A stretch of 64,000 bases of DNA from Streptomyces jeddahensis (GCF_001642995.1 NZ_LOHS01000076.1:120277-184276); one strand, 5' to 3'. Counted from the stretch's first letter, positions 55,373 through 64,000 are shown. Notes: generated by a model not told the origin, from the sequence alone. Made by a program: numbers and translations.

Positions 55373-56428
55373 CTAGTGATAGCGCCCGGACGCCGAACAG
55401 AAGTCGACGGTGCCACGCATCAGCTGGCGTAGATCGGCGGCGTGACGGTAAATCGACGTCCGCTCCTCGACGGGCACCATGAGCGTGTCGAGAAACCGGG
55501 GGATCTCAGCCTCGTGTCTGAGGAAGGAGTCGGTGTACCCGCGGAGTCGTTCATGAATCTGCCGGAGGGCGTTCTCGCGTGTGAGATTCTGCTCATGCTC
55601 CAGAACGATCACCAGGTTGTGCTGATCGCCTGCGGCCTCTTCCTTCGCGAGGGACTGCACATCCTGGGTGATGTTGATGACCCGCCCGGCGATATGACGC
55701 ATCGCCTTGAGGGGAGGGCTCTCCAAGAACTCGGGCTGCACCTCGTAGCCGCCGACCCGCTGAGCGGCATCCATCTCGAGCGGCCCCCCTCCCGTCACAT
55801 CGCGAAGAGAAAGATATTCCTCGACATCCAGGGTGCGGCTTTCGCGACGGTGCTCGGTGCGTGTGCGGTACGAAGCGAACCAGTCCACCCAGTTCTTCCT
55901 TGTACGCGCGACGAACTGAGGCGACATCCCCTGGCACCAGCGCCTCCATATATCAGTGAAAGCCTTGATGTGGGGATCGTCGGACACCCGGGTCAGAGCT
56001 TCTGGGGACGAGGTGACGACCGCGGTCAGCGACGCGAAGAACCGTTCCGGACGGCCCGGCTCCTGGACGAAGGCCGGATCGTCGGGAAAGTCGCTCCAAA
56101 TCGCCCACCAGGAAACCCAGTCGCCCACCAGATTCAAGCCTTCAATGGGCGCATCAGGGTAGTTGAGGCAGGCGAACAGCGCCATGCCATGACGATCGTG
56201 ACGCCGCAGTTCCGCCTCTCCGGAAACCAGCCCCACCCGCTGGACCCACTCACGACTATGGGCGGCCACACGGTCACCTTCGTGACTGATCCTGTACGGG
56301 AAAGGCAGATCGAACGGCCAAAGGCGAAGCTCTTCCTGGAATGCCCTGGGTCCCGGCAAGGTCACCGCAGGGAACGACTCGACGGAGTTGTCCAGCCGGG
56401 AAGAAGGTGTGGCTACCTGACTTGTCAT
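55373..56428 (-). CDS. Class I terpene synthase with altered metal-binding motifs
   Basis: 351 residues, ATG at 56428 behind AAGGAG. Terpene synthase fold: DWVSWWAIWSDFPDDPAFVQ holds the aspartate-rich site, the pyrophosphate-sensor Arg is in EYLSLRDVTGG, the second metal site is INITQDVQSLAKEE, and the C-terminal RY pair is SASGRYH. The canonical DDxxD reads SDFPD (112-116) and NDxxSxxxE reads QDVQSLAKE (255-263): the first residue of each motif is changed. Product unknown. No P450 or prenyltransferase is adjacent, unlike the epi-isozizaene/CYP170 pair at this slot in S. coelicolor. Confidence 0.85.
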   Translation of the reverse strand: MTSQVATPSSRLDNSVESFPAVTLPGPRAFQEELRLWPFDLPFPYRISHEGDRVAAHSREWVQRVGLVSGEAELRRHDRHGMALFACLNYPDAPIEGLNLVGDWVSWWAIWSDFPDDPAFVQEPGRPERFFASLTAVVTSSPEALTRVSDDPHIKAFTDIWRRWCQGMSPQFVARTRKNWVDWFASYRTRTEHRRESRTLDVEEYLSLRDVTGGGPLEMDAAQRVGGYEVQPEFLESPPLKAMRHIAGRVINITQDVQSLAKEEAAGDQHNLVIVLEHEQNLTRENALRQIHERLRGYTDSFLRHEAEIPRFLDTLMVPVEERTSIYRHAADLRQLMRGTVDFCSASGRYH

Positions 56429-56999
56429 GGCACGCTCCTTATCTGCCCGCGACCAACGGGCGTCACAGCTATGCCCCGCTTGCGAGAAACCCTTGTCCGC
56501 AGTCGTGGCCCACACCGGGCCGTACTCTGCGCTGCCTTCGCCAAGGCCCGGACAGCAGGACCCTTGACGTGTACACAATTACAGCGCGTGTGCGGCGCAC
56601 AAAGTGCCTGTGCGGCGCGGCGCACCGCTTGCAGACCCCTTCCGGCCGTGGACCACGTCGCCATGAACAGCCCCCTCTCCGCCGCCGGCGGCGCCACTCC
56701 CCCCCTGTCCTACCGGGCGCGCGCACCCTTGCATATCCCGTGTGCCTTTCATTCAGTGCACAAGCGACCGCTCGCGGAACGTTTCTGCACTCGTCGTCGC
56801 TCCGACAATGGCCGAGAAAGCGCTCTTGACAGGCCGGATTTGGGCCATCTGCGACCGGATCTGACCGATCCGAGTCGGAAAAGTGCTGTACACAGAGATC
56901 GGCGCCTGTCCGAGAAAACCCGGACAGGCGCCGATCGTCGCCGGCCCCAGCCGCCTCAACGGCGCCTGGAGCCCCATGAATCGAGGGGAAGCGGGCGGG
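56429..56999. other. Intergenic region between terpene synthase and def
   Basis: 571 nt with no convincing gene. It includes the def terminator hairpin (56897-56936) and should hold the terpene synthase promoter. Confidence 0.4.
56897..56936 (-). terminator. Terminator hairpin after def
   Basis: GATCGGCGCCTGTCCG (56897-56912), 8-nt loop, CGGACAGGCGCCGATC (56921-56936): perfect 16-bp stem, 64 nt past the def stop. Confidence 0.85.
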
Positions 57000-57659
57000 T
57001 CAGTCGTTCGGAACGACCGGGTAGCGCGGCGTTCCCTCGGCCATCTGCCGCAGCGCGTCCTTGCGGTCGCGCTTCGAGAGCCGGTCGATGTACAGGTACC
57101 CGTACAGATGGTCCGTCTCGTGCTGCAGGCACCGCGCGAAGTAGCCGGTACCGCGCACCGTGATGGGGTTGCCCTTCTCGTCCTGGCCCGTCACCACCGC
57201 GTAGTCGGGGCGGGCCAGTGAGGCGTAGGCGGTCGGGACGGACAGGCAGCCCTCGTTGGAGTCGTCGAGGCGGCGCTGGTCGGCCGGGAGCTCCTGGAGC
57301 ACCGGGTTGCAGACCACACCCACGTGCCGCACGCCCTCGTCGTCCGGGCAGTCGTAGACGAAGACCTTCAGGTCGACGCCGATCTGGTTGGCGGCGAGGC
57401 CGACGCCCTCTGCGGTGCGCTGGCTCGCGAACATGTCGTCGACGAGCTGCGCGAGCTTGTCGTCGAACTCCGTGACGTCCTTGCACTCCTTGTGCAGGAC
57501 AGGGTTGCCGACGACGGTGATCGGCCGGGACGTCCCGCGCTCGCGGTAGGCCGTCTCACGGGCCTCGCAGTCCACGGTGTCGATGACGAAGCCCTCGTCG
57601 TCCACGGGGAGAACCGCCGAGCTCCCGGCCCGCTCCTGCTCAGTGTCCTGCTGCGCCAT
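57000..57659 (-). CDS. def: Peptide deformylase
   Basis: 219 residues, ATG at 57659. All three motifs: GVGLAANQIG, EGCLSVP and QHETDHLYG (the metal ligands are Cys and two His). Removes the formyl group from new proteins. The N-terminal ~35 residues (MAQQDTEQERAGSS) are an acidic extension compared with short type I PDFs. Confidence 0.95.
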   Translation of the reverse strand: MAQQDTEQERAGSSAVLPVDDEGFVIDTVDCEARETAYRERGTSRPITVVGNPVLHKECKDVTEFDDKLAQLVDDMFASQRTAEGVGLAANQIGVDLKVFVYDCPDDEGVRHVGVVCNPVLQELPADQRRLDDSNEGCLSVPTAYASLARPDYAVVTGQDEKGNPITVRGTGYFARCLQHETDHLYGYLYIDRLSKRDRKDALRQMAEGTPRYPVVPND

Positions 57660-57764
57660 CTCCGCCGTACGCCTTCCATGGAAACCTTCGAATGTGGTGC
57701 TGGTACAGCCTACGGGGAGGAATCAGCGACGCGGAATCAGAGGAATCAGCAGACTTCTTCGAGA

Positions 57765-58748
57765 TCAGCAGACCTCTTCGAGATCCCGCCAGTCCCGGGT
57801 CTCAGGGCTGTCGGCCACCCAGCCGTCCAGCAGCCCGCGTACCAGGGAGGCGGGCGCGGCTATGCCGCACTCCCGTTCGGGCACCCACAGCTGCCCGTCG
57901 GTGCGATGGCCGAGCGGCCCGGGGTGGCCGGGCTCGCTGTGGTCGTGCGGATCGAGGTGGTCGCCATCGCCCTCGTCACTCGGCATCCGGCTCTCCGAGC
58001 ACATACGGCACAGCAGCCGGACGGACGACGACCAGTCCTCGGCGGCGAAGCCGGCGTCGGCCGCGAGCCGCTCCAGGGCGTCCCGGTCGGCCTCGGTCTC
58101 CGCCTCCAGGAGCACGACCCAGGTGGGCACGGGCGAGGGGGCCCACAGCTCGATCTCGTCGAAGACGGGGTACGAGTGGCCGGTGGACGTCGTGCGCTCG
58201 CCGTGCGGAACACCGTCGTGCAGCACGACCTCGCCCCAGCGTCGCCCCGATGACGGCAGTGGCACGGAGAGCACTTCTATCCGCGCCGGGCAGAGCCTGC
58301 GGCCCCACACGACCTCGGCCTCGCCCTCCGGCGAGAGCCGCACGGCCGCGCTGCCGAGCTCCATGCCGGTGGGCTGGCCGCCGGCCGCCGCACCGCCCGG
58401 CACCCGCAGCCCGTACGCCTGCCAGGCCCGCCTCGCCAGCGGCCAGTCCTGCAGGGCGGTCGCCGCGATGCCGACGTTCCACCAGTCGGGGGCGCCCGTG
58501 TCCCGGTCCAGCAGGGCCACCGCGCGCAGCCCCGCGGCCCGCGCCTGCTCCCAGTCGTGCCGGAACTTGTGCAGAAGGGCGAGGTTGAACCAGGACTCGG
58601 ACAGCCACGGCTCCAGGTCCGCCGCGCGTGTCAGCAGCGCTCCCGCGTCCTCGTACCGGCCGTCCCCGATGAGCGTGAACGCCCGGTCGGTGGCCTGCCG
58701 CCATGACGCGGAGGGCCGATGCCGTCCCTTGCCGAAGATCCTCACCAT
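57765..58748 (-). CDS. TPR-domain protein
   Basis: 327 residues, ATG at 58748 (MVRIFGKGRHRPSASWRQAT). N-terminal ~100 residues are TPR repeats (IGDGRYEDAGALLTRAADLE; ALLHKFRHDWEQARAAGLRA). The rest resembles a tail with WGRRLCPARIEVLSVPLPSS and an acidic His-rich loop. Conserved beside def in Streptomyces; function unknown. Confidence 0.75.
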   Translation of the reverse strand: MVRIFGKGRHRPSASWRQATDRAFTLIGDGRYEDAGALLTRAADLEPWLSESWFNLALLHKFRHDWEQARAAGLRAVALLDRDTGAPDWWNVGIAATALQDWPLARRAWQAYGLRVPGGAAAGGQPTGMELGSAAVRLSPEGEAEVVWGRRLCPARIEVLSVPLPSSGRRWGEVVLHDGVPHGERTTSTGHSYPVFDEIELWAPSPVPTWVVLLEAETEADRDALERLAADAGFAAEDWSSSVRLLCRMCSESRMPSDEGDGDHLDPHDHSEPGHPGPLGHRTDGQLWVPERECGIAAPASLVRGLLDGWVADSPETRDWRDLEEVC

Positions 58749-58868
58749 TCCCGCCTGCCAGTGTTGAGAAAGACAGTGCAGCCTCGGACCTGCCCCTGTT
58801 CTTCGCATCCAACCACGTACGGTCGGACGGGCGCTCATTACCCATCGGTTACCCGACCTAGGGCATGG

Positions 58869-60308
58869 TCAGACGGCCCGCTGCCACAGGACCGAGGTCC
58901 CACGCGACAGCACCCGGACGAGCGATTCCACCACCTCCGGCGCATAGTCGTGGCCGGTGGCAAGACGCAGCCGCTCCAGCGCGGTGAGCGGCCCGCCGGG
59001 CCCCTCCTCGCGGACCAGTTCGTCGTAGGCGTTCGCCGCCCGCACGATACGGGCCTGCAGAGGCTGGTCGCGGTACGGATCGGCCTGCCGCTCCACGACG
59101 ACGGCGACCTCGGCGGGCACCCCCGTCTGGCGCACCACGGCGCCGCCGAGCAGGGCGATGCGCCGCTGCTCCTCGGCGGGCAGCACCGCGGTGGCCCCGG
59201 CCGGGACGGGGTCGACGAGGGACAGTTGCCCGATGTCGTGCATCAGGGCCGCGTACTCGAGGACGGTGAGGTCCGGCTCGGACAGACCCAGCTCGCGGCC
59301 CACCGCGCGGCTGATCGCGGCGACGCGGCGGGCGTGACCCGCGGGCGTGTATCCGGCGATCTCGGTGGCCCGGGCGAGGGACGCGATCGTCTGCCGGTAG
59401 GTGGTGCGCACCGCGGCATAGCGGCGGTAGGCGAGCTGCGTGAGCAGCAGTGGCAGCGAGAAGACGGGCAGCGCCCACAGTCCGGCGACGGCGACCGCCA
59501 GCGACATCACCGCTCCCGTCGCGCAGACAGCGGAGCCGATGCCGAGCATGGCGCGCAGTTCGTCCCGCAGGAGGGGCCCGAACGGCCAGCCGGTGCGGGC
59601 GTGCGCCATGGCCGCGGCGAGCACGGCGTCGCAGAGCGCGGTGAGCGCGAGGATCCCGACGACCCACAGCGCGTGGTACGGCCCGCTGCCCACCCACTCC
59701 TGCAGTTTCCCCGAGTTGTACAGCGGCTGGACGCAGACTGCGGCGAAGACCACCGTCAGCACACGCCGCGCCATGGAGTCCAGAGAGGGCCCGCGGCCCA
59801 GCGCCACATGGGGCACGCATCCGACGAGCCCCGCCGCGACGGCAACGCTGATCACCTGGGCGACGCCGTGCTGCGTCGGCTGACCCGCGTTGTCGCCGAG
59901 CAGCGCGTACGCCAGCGCCCCAGCGGTCGCCAGCGGCGCGGGCTCCCGGTCGACGGCCGCCCCGCCACCGCTCCACCGCGCCAGCTCCCCGACGACGATG
60001 AGCACCCCGAACGCCAGAGCGGTCCCGCGATCGTCGAGCCCGCGCCAGAAGGTCCAGCCGAGGGCCCCGAGGACGACCAGGGCGGCGGATGCGTACACGA
60101 GGGCGGGAACGCGGGCGGGCATACGGGTCCGGAATCGGCCCTTGCCCGGTGCGGGCGCGGAGTGACGGGGTTTGTGTGGCATGGAGCGGTGCGGGGACTT
60201 CGTGGGGGCACGGTGTGCGGGCTTTGTGGCCTTGGTTGCGGAGGGGCGCGGGGTGGGGGCCGCGGAGTGGCGCGGCGCCTGCGGGTCCGGGCCCCCGTGC
60301 CCGGTCAC
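58869..60308 (-). CDS. Membrane protein with degenerate HD domain
   Basis: 479 residues, GTG at 60308 overlapping the stop of the next HD gene (GTGA). Several membrane helices (~65-295), then an HD-type domain: HARRVAAISRAVG and LMHDIGQLSL (His-Asp at 357-358). The second half lacks the HHExxxGxGYP signature, so cyclic-di-GMP phosphodiesterase activity is unlikely. Probably works with its neighbour. Confidence 0.75.
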   Translation of the reverse strand: MTGHGGPDPQAPRHSAAPTPRPSATKATKPAHRAPTKSPHRSMPHKPRHSAPAPGKGRFRTRMPARVPALVYASAALVVLGALGWTFWRGLDDRGTALAFGVLIVVGELARWSGGGAAVDREPAPLATAGALAYALLGDNAGQPTQHGVAQVISVAVAAGLVGCVPHVALGRGPSLDSMARRVLTVVFAAVCVQPLYNSGKLQEWVGSGPYHALWVVGILALTALCDAVLAAAMAHARTGWPFGPLLRDELRAMLGIGSAVCATGAVMSLAVAVAGLWALPVFSLPLLLTQLAYRRYAAVRTTYRQTIASLARATEIAGYTPAGHARRVAAISRAVGRELGLSEPDLTVLEYAALMHDIGQLSLVDPVPAGATAVLPAEEQRRIALLGGAVVRQTGVPAEVAVVVERQADPYRDQPLQARIVRAANAYDELVREEGPGGPLTALERLRLATGHDYAPEVVESLVRVLSRGTSVLWQRAV

Positions 60309-61678
60309 GAGGCGTTGTCCGCACGGACGGGTGCCCGCCGCGCGGCGGGCACAGTCCCGTCACGGCTGGACTCGTCCGCCGTGACGGCCGGGTGCCAGCC
60401 GTGGCGCTCGAGGGCGCGCACCAGGGCCCGTACCATCTGCGGGTCGAAGTGGGCCCCCGCGCACCGCTCCAGCTCCTCCACCGCGACCGCGACCGGCCGT
60501 GCCCTCCGGTACGACCGCGTCGAGGTCATGGCGTCGAAGGCGTCGGCAACCGCGACCACCCGCGCGCACTCGGGAATCTGGCTGCCCACGAGCCCGTACG
60601 GGTAGCCGCTGCCGTCGAGCCGCTCGTGGTGGTGCAGGATCGCCGTCCGCGCCTCCCCCAGGAACCCGATGCCGCGGACCATCTCGTGGCCGTACTCCGG
60701 ATGCAGCTCGATGACGCGCCGCTCCTCAGGGGTCAGCGGCCCGTCCTTCCTGAGCAGCCGTGTCGGTACGCCGAGTTTCCCGACGTCGTGCAGGATGCCG
60801 GCGAACCGCAGCACCTCGACCCGCTCGTCGTCCATCCCCAGCTCCCGCGCGATCATCATCGAGGCCTGCCCGACGCGCTCGCTGTGCCCGCGCGTGTACT
60901 CGTCCTTGATGTCGACCGCCTGAACGAGTGCCCGAATGGTGGCCCGGTGAGCCGTCTGCTCGTGGTGGTACTGCGCGAACGCCCAGCAGGAGACGTACAT
61001 CGGCAGCAGTACGAGCAGCGCGGCGAGCGGACCGTACGGGCTGCGCCAGAGCACGGCCATCATCAGCCCGGCGAGCCCGTGCACCCCGACGGGCGCGAGC
61101 GAGCGCAGAAGCAGCCCCCGCCACGCAGCGGCCGGCACCGGCGCACCTCCCCGTCGCCTGAAGGGCACGGGAGGCAGTCCCCTCGTCGCCGCGAGGATGC
61201 CGCTGTCCAGGTACGACAGCACGCAGCAGAACGCCACTACCGCGGCCCCGGCAGGCACCAGGACGTACGGGAAATCGGCGGCCGCCACGGCGCCGCGCCC
61301 GCCCAGCGGCGCCTGCACCGCGGCTGCGGCCCAGGCGCTCAAGGCGAGTTGGGCGGCGCGCCAGACCCGGCGTACCCACTGGGGCCGCTGCTCGGCATGG
61401 GCCAGCAGCCCGCCGGGTACGGCGACCAGCGCGGCGGCCGCAGGCGGCAGCAGGAACGCTCCGGCAAGCAGTACGGGGAAGAAGGTGCCCATGCCTTCGG
61501 GGGCCCGCCGCCCGGCGATGCGGAACCGCGGCGCCTGCTCACACCAGGCGTACAGCAGCGCGAGCAGCGCGACCGCGGGCCACTGGGTGCGCGGCGTCAG
61601 CGCGGGAGCCGCACAGGCGGCGGCGCCCACGGCGACGCAGGCGATGAAGACGCGGGCACACGGCGGAACCGACCGCAT
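60305..61678 (-). CDS. Membrane-anchored HD-GYP domain protein
   Basis: 457 residues, ATG at 61678. Six or so membrane helices to ~235, then a complete HD-GYP domain: HSERVGQASMM, ILHDVGKLGVP (HD 297-298), HPEYGHEMV, HHHERLDGSGYPYGL (GYP 358-360). HD-GYP proteins hydrolyse cyclic-di-GMP or related nucleotides. Confidence 0.88.
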   Translation of the reverse strand: MRSVPPCARVFIACVAVGAAACAAPALTPRTQWPAVALLALLYAWCEQAPRFRIAGRRAPEGMGTFFPVLLAGAFLLPPAAAALVAVPGGLLAHAEQRPQWVRRVWRAAQLALSAWAAAAVQAPLGGRGAVAAADFPYVLVPAGAAVVAFCCVLSYLDSGILAATRGLPPVPFRRRGGAPVPAAAWRGLLLRSLAPVGVHGLAGLMMAVLWRSPYGPLAALLVLLPMYVSCWAFAQYHHEQTAHRATIRALVQAVDIKDEYTRGHSERVGQASMMIARELGMDDERVEVLRFAGILHDVGKLGVPTRLLRKDGPLTPEERRVIELHPEYGHEMVRGIGFLGEARTAILHHHERLDGSGYPYGLVGSQIPECARVVAVADAFDAMTSTRSYRRARPVAVAVEELERCAGAHFDPQMVRALVRALERHGWHPAVTADESSRDGTVPAARRAPVRADNAS

Positions 61679-61880
61679 GGCGCTCCCCTCGCGTGGCCCA
61701 GGCCGTGCGGGCCGGGCAAGCCGTCAAGGCTCCGGAGAATAGAGCGGCGGGCGGGGCGCAGGGGCGGCAATGGGTGATTCCCAGGGCGCCACGGCCACGG
61801 ATTAGCACATTCGGGTGATCTTATTGCATACAGACCGTGGACCTGAGGAGCACCGACGGCCGCGGACTGCAGAGCACGAG

Positions 61881-61920
61881 CACGGACAGGCCGCGACGAA
61901 AACGTCGCGGCCTGTCCGTG
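61881..61920 (-). terminator. Terminator of the sigR-rsrA operon
   Basis: CACGGACAGGCCGCGACG (61881-61898), AAAA loop, CGTCGCGGCCTGTCCGTG (61903-61920): a perfect 18-bp stem 51 nt past the rsrA stop, flanked by a short GTGTGC repeat. Confidence 0.85.
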
Positions 61921-61970
61921 TGTGCGTGTGTGCGTGTGAGGGTCTCAGCCCTCCTGGACCCTGGGGCCTC

Positions 61971-62288
61971 TCAGGCCTCCTGGGCGCCCGTCGGCAGGTC
62001 CGAGACCGTCACGTCGTGATCGGGGACGGACTGGCCGGACCGGATCAGCTCGATCCGTCCCATTACCTTCTCCCGCAGCCCGGCGGGCACGTCGTCATGG
62101 CCGCAGCACCGCTTGACCAGCTTCTTCACGGCCTGCTCGAGCCCGTACTTCTCCAGGCAGGGCGAGCACTCCTCGAAGTGGTGCTCGAACTTGCTGCAGT
62201 CGGTGTCCGGCATCTCGTGGTCCAGGTACTCGTAGAGGTGATCGAGTACCTCACTGCAGTCAGTCTCGTGCGGCTTTCCGCAGCTCAT
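61971..62288 (-). CDS. rsrA: Redox-sensing zinc anti-sigma factor RsrA
   Basis: 105 residues, ATG at 62288 overlapping the sigR stop (ATGA). ZAS motif with Cys11, His37, Cys41 and Cys44 (FEHHFEECSPC), the same positions as in S. coelicolor. Oxidation (diamide) forms a disulfide, zinc leaves and SigR is freed. Additional cysteines at 3, 31 and the CC pair at about 61-62. Confidence 0.97.
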   Translation of the reverse strand: MSCGKPHETDCSEVLDHLYEYLDHEMPDTDCSKFEHHFEECSPCLEKYGLEQAVKKLVKRCCGHDDVPAGLREKVMGRIELIRSGQSVPDHDVTVSDLPTGAQEA

Positions 62289-62956
62289 GAGCCCGACCCT
62301 TTCGCTTCGTCCGACTCTCCGGCGCCGGCCGGGACGAGCCCGCGGTCACGGGCGTAGTCCTCCAGCATGCCCCGCAGCTGGCGGCGGCCGCGGTGAAGCC
62401 GCGACATCACCGTACCGATGGGCGTACCCATGATGTCCGCGATCTCCTTGTACGCAAAGCCCTCAACGTCCGCCAGATACACGGCGATACGGAACTCTTC
62501 GGGGATCGCCTGCAGCGCCGCCTTCACGTCGGAGTCGGGCAGGTGGTCGAGCGCCTGCGACTCGGCGGAGCGCAGACCCGTCGACATGTGCGACTCGGCG
62601 CGCGCCAGCTGCCAGTCCTCGATCTCCTCGGCGGCACTGCGCTGCGGCTCGCGCTGCTTCTTGCGGTAGCTGTTGATGAAGGTGTTCGTCAGGATGCGGT
62701 AGAGCCACGCCTTGAGATTCGTACCCTCACGGAACTGGTGGAACGACGCATACGCCTTCGCGTACGTCTCCTGCACCAGGTCCTCGGCGTCGGCCGGGTT
62801 GCGGGTCATGCGCAGCGCGGCCGAGTACATCTGGTCGAGGAACTCCAGGGCATCCCGCTCGAAGCGCGCGTTGCGCTCGGCGGCCGTCTCCGTGCCCTCG
62901 GGCTGATCCGCCTGGCCGTTGTCGGTCCCTGCGTCGGTCCCAGTGACCGGACCCAC
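62285..62956 (-). CDS. sigR: ECF sigma factor SigR (short isoform)
   Basis: 223 residues from the GTG at 62956 (VGPVTGTDAGTDNGQ). ECF regions 2 and 4: LRMTRNPADAEDLVQETYAK, then RILTNTFINSYRKKQ and FAYKEIADIMGTPIGTVMSR. Controls thiol-disulfide balance and the thioredoxin system. Nearly identical to the S. coelicolor protein over the core. Confidence 0.95.
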   Translation of the reverse strand: MGPVTGTDAGTDNGQADQPEGTETAAERNARFERDALEFLDQMYSAALRMTRNPADAEDLVQETYAKAYASFHQFREGTNLKAWLYRILTNTFINSYRKKQREPQRSAAEEIEDWQLARAESHMSTGLRSAESQALDHLPDSDVKAALQAIPEEFRIAVYLADVEGFAYKEIADIMGTPIGTVMSRLHRGRRQLRGMLEDYARDRGLVPAGAGESDEAKGSGS

Positions 62957-63121
62957 CTCCTCAAGCAATGCAGCAGGGCCGGGTCGGACCCCACTCGAAT
63001 CGGAGGATAGACGACGATCCGGTCCGCCCGCCGCCCGAATGGGGGCGTTTTTGGCCGCGTGCAGCACCGTCCAGTCCAGGTCAGTGGCGCTGCGGCGGCT
63101 CGGGCAGATGGTCGAACCCAT
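62957..63121 (-). other. N-terminal extension of the long SigR isoform (sigma-R')
   Basis: An in-frame ATG at 63121 (MGSTICPSRRSATDLDW) with AGGAGAGGAAG about 8 nt upstream adds exactly 55 residues to SigR. In S. coelicolor the unstable oxidation-induced isoform also carries 55 extra residues. The frame is open throughout. Confidence 0.8.
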
Positions 63122-63184
63122 GCGGCGGACTTCCTCTCCTACGAACGGTCCGGTACCGGAATGTCGGTACCGTCTGTCCGCCAC

Positions 63185-63212
63185 AACAGTGGTTCGGGGC
63201 TCGAACATTCCC
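63185..63212 (-). promoter_or_regulatory. SigR-dependent promoter of sigR
   Basis: On the minus strand GGGAAT (63212-63207), 19 nt, GTT (63187-63185) match the SigR promoter class. Transcription would start near 63178, ~57 nt before the long-isoform ATG, giving positive autoregulation. Confidence 0.75.
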
Positions 63213-63229
63213 GGCAGGCGACAGTGGCG

Positions 63230-63865
63230 TCATTCGAGTGACGCAAGCCACTCCACGACACCGCCGGTGATGATCTCCAGCGCCTCGTCCTGGCCGATCT
63301 CCGACCGCTTCGGCACGGCGAACCCGTGATCGCCGTACGGCACCTCGACGAGCTCGAAGTCTCCCTCCGGAAACTCCTGCGGCTTCCCGAAGGGGTCATT
63401 GCCGCCCTGCACGACCAGCGTGGGTACGCCGGCGCCGAGCAGCTCGTCGGCGCGTGACTTCTCCGGCTTGCCGGGCGGGTGTAGCGGGAAGCTGAGGGCG
63501 AGCACGGCGTGGGCGCCCAGCTCGGCGGCCGTACGGCAGGCGACGCGGGCCCCGGCGCTGCGCCCGCCGGAGACGACGGGCAGCCCGGGCTTCTCCAGCG
63601 CAGGCCACACCCCCCGCCACCCGACGTCCAGCGTCTTCGGCGCGGGCGCCACCTTCTTCCCGGCCACCCGCCAGGGCTGCTCGACGAGCGCGACGGTCAC
63701 CCCCTGCGCGGGCAGCACGGCGGCAAGCGCCCGGAGGTCCCGCGCCTCGATGCCCCCACCGGCCCCATGCCCGAGGGCGAGCACGGCCCGGGACTTGGCC
63801 TTCGCCGGGTGCCAGGTGATCCGGGCCGGACCGGCGTCCGTTTCCACGTTCTCGGTACGCATCAC
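63230..63865 (-). CDS. Alpha/beta hydrolase (dienelactone hydrolase-like)
   Basis: 211 residues from the GTG at 63865 or 210 from the ATG at 63862. Nucleophile elbow GGRSAGAR, LALGHGAGGGIEARDL (oxyanion region), VQGGNDPFGKPQEF (Asp) and YGDHGFAVP (His). Small KANL3/Tex30-type hydrolase. It lies just upstream of the sigR promoter on the same strand. Confidence 0.85.
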   Translation of the reverse strand: MMRTENVETDAGPARITWHPAKAKSRAVLALGHGAGGGIEARDLRALAAVLPAQGVTVALVEQPWRVAGKKVAPAPKTLDVGWRGVWPALEKPGLPVVSGGRSAGARVACRTAAELGAHAVLALSFPLHPPGKPEKSRADELLGAGVPTLVVQGGNDPFGKPQEFPEGDFELVEVPYGDHGFAVPKRSEIGQDEALEIITGGVVEWLASLE

Positions 63866-63969
63866 AGCCCCATACTGCCGCGGCTACTGCTGTGGCCGCT
63901 GTTGCCGTTACCGCCAGGGGCGCTGGGGGCGCCCGCCGCTACCGCTGTGGGCAATCGTTCCGCAGGGCT

Positions 63970-64000
63970 GGGGCACCTCCCAGCGGTAGCTGGGGGAGGG
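63970..64000 (+). repeat. GC-rich palindromic repeat at the window end
   Basis: GGGGCACCTCCCAGC, GGTA loop, GCTGGGGGAGGG. Third copy of the Streptomyces-type palindromic element, here intergenic. Bases 63866-63969 show no gene. Confidence 0.6.

Overview
The window is chromosomal DNA from a Streptomyces-type actinomycete. It has very high GC, many GTG starts, ATGA/GTGA-coupled genes, and lineage markers: WblE, the SigR/RsrA pair, a nickel superoxide dismutase with its protease, DasR and the dasABCD sugar importer, and a class Ia ribonucleotide reductase behind a B12 riboswitch. From about 18.4 kb to the right end, gene content and order match, as I remember it, the S. coelicolor core region around sodN, sigH, wblE, das, nrdABS, def and sigR (roughly SCO5215-SCO5262). 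The left 13.5 kb is accessory.

Left end (1-13.5 kb, all minus strand): eight close-packed genes. In order of transcription they are a Trypco1-type small protein, a trypsin-like protease fused to a VMAP-type C-terminus, a MoxR AAA+ ATPase, a von Willebrand A (SAV_2336-type)/TPR protein, a small FxsA-like precursor peptide ending FWGFTRAF, a radical SAM FxsB-type maturase, an HExxH-type peptide hydroxylase, and FxsT (TIR-like, NB-ARC, TPR; cut by the window edge). The vWA-MoxR-VMAP core is the signature of the predicted VMAP ternary conflict systems. The last four genes form an FxSxx-type cyclophane RiPP cassette. This layout suggests a protease- and ATPase-controlled system whose output is a modified peptide. 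It is the most interesting part of the window.

13.6-18.3 kb: small conserved proteins, a DUF4097/PadR pair with operator-like repeats in its promoter, an 18-bp minisatellite, and a leaderless HTH/Clp-N pair with twin TGTCAA-N6-TTGACA operators. 18.4-24 kb: quinone oxidoreductase, malic enzyme and a glutamate-family ABC importer. 24-31.5 kb: CGNR regulator, sodX/sodN, VOC, DUF952, GNAT, amidase and a PLP deaminase, together with two internally deleted gene remnants (an EshA-like family 2B encapsulin and a UBP-type zinc finger protein).

31.6-37.3 kb: anti-sigma factor/SigH-like sigma factor pair, a diacylglycerol kinase-family protein, wblE and a sensor kinase. 37.7-45.2 kb: SIS-domain aminosugar protein, dasD-dasC-dasB-dasA and divergent dasR, with dre sites at both promoters, for chitobiose/GlcNAc uptake and its control. 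45.3-49.8 kb: two transporter units for small carboxylates or peptides (CstA/YbdD and DUF3311/MctP). 50.3-55.4 kb: NrdR boxes, cobalamin riboswitch, nrdA-nrdB and nrdS. 55.4-58.7 kb: a terpene synthase with altered metal motifs, peptide deformylase and a TPR protein. 58.9-64 kb: two HD-domain membrane proteins, rsrA, sigR with its long-isoform start and autoregulated promoter, and an alpha/beta hydrolase.
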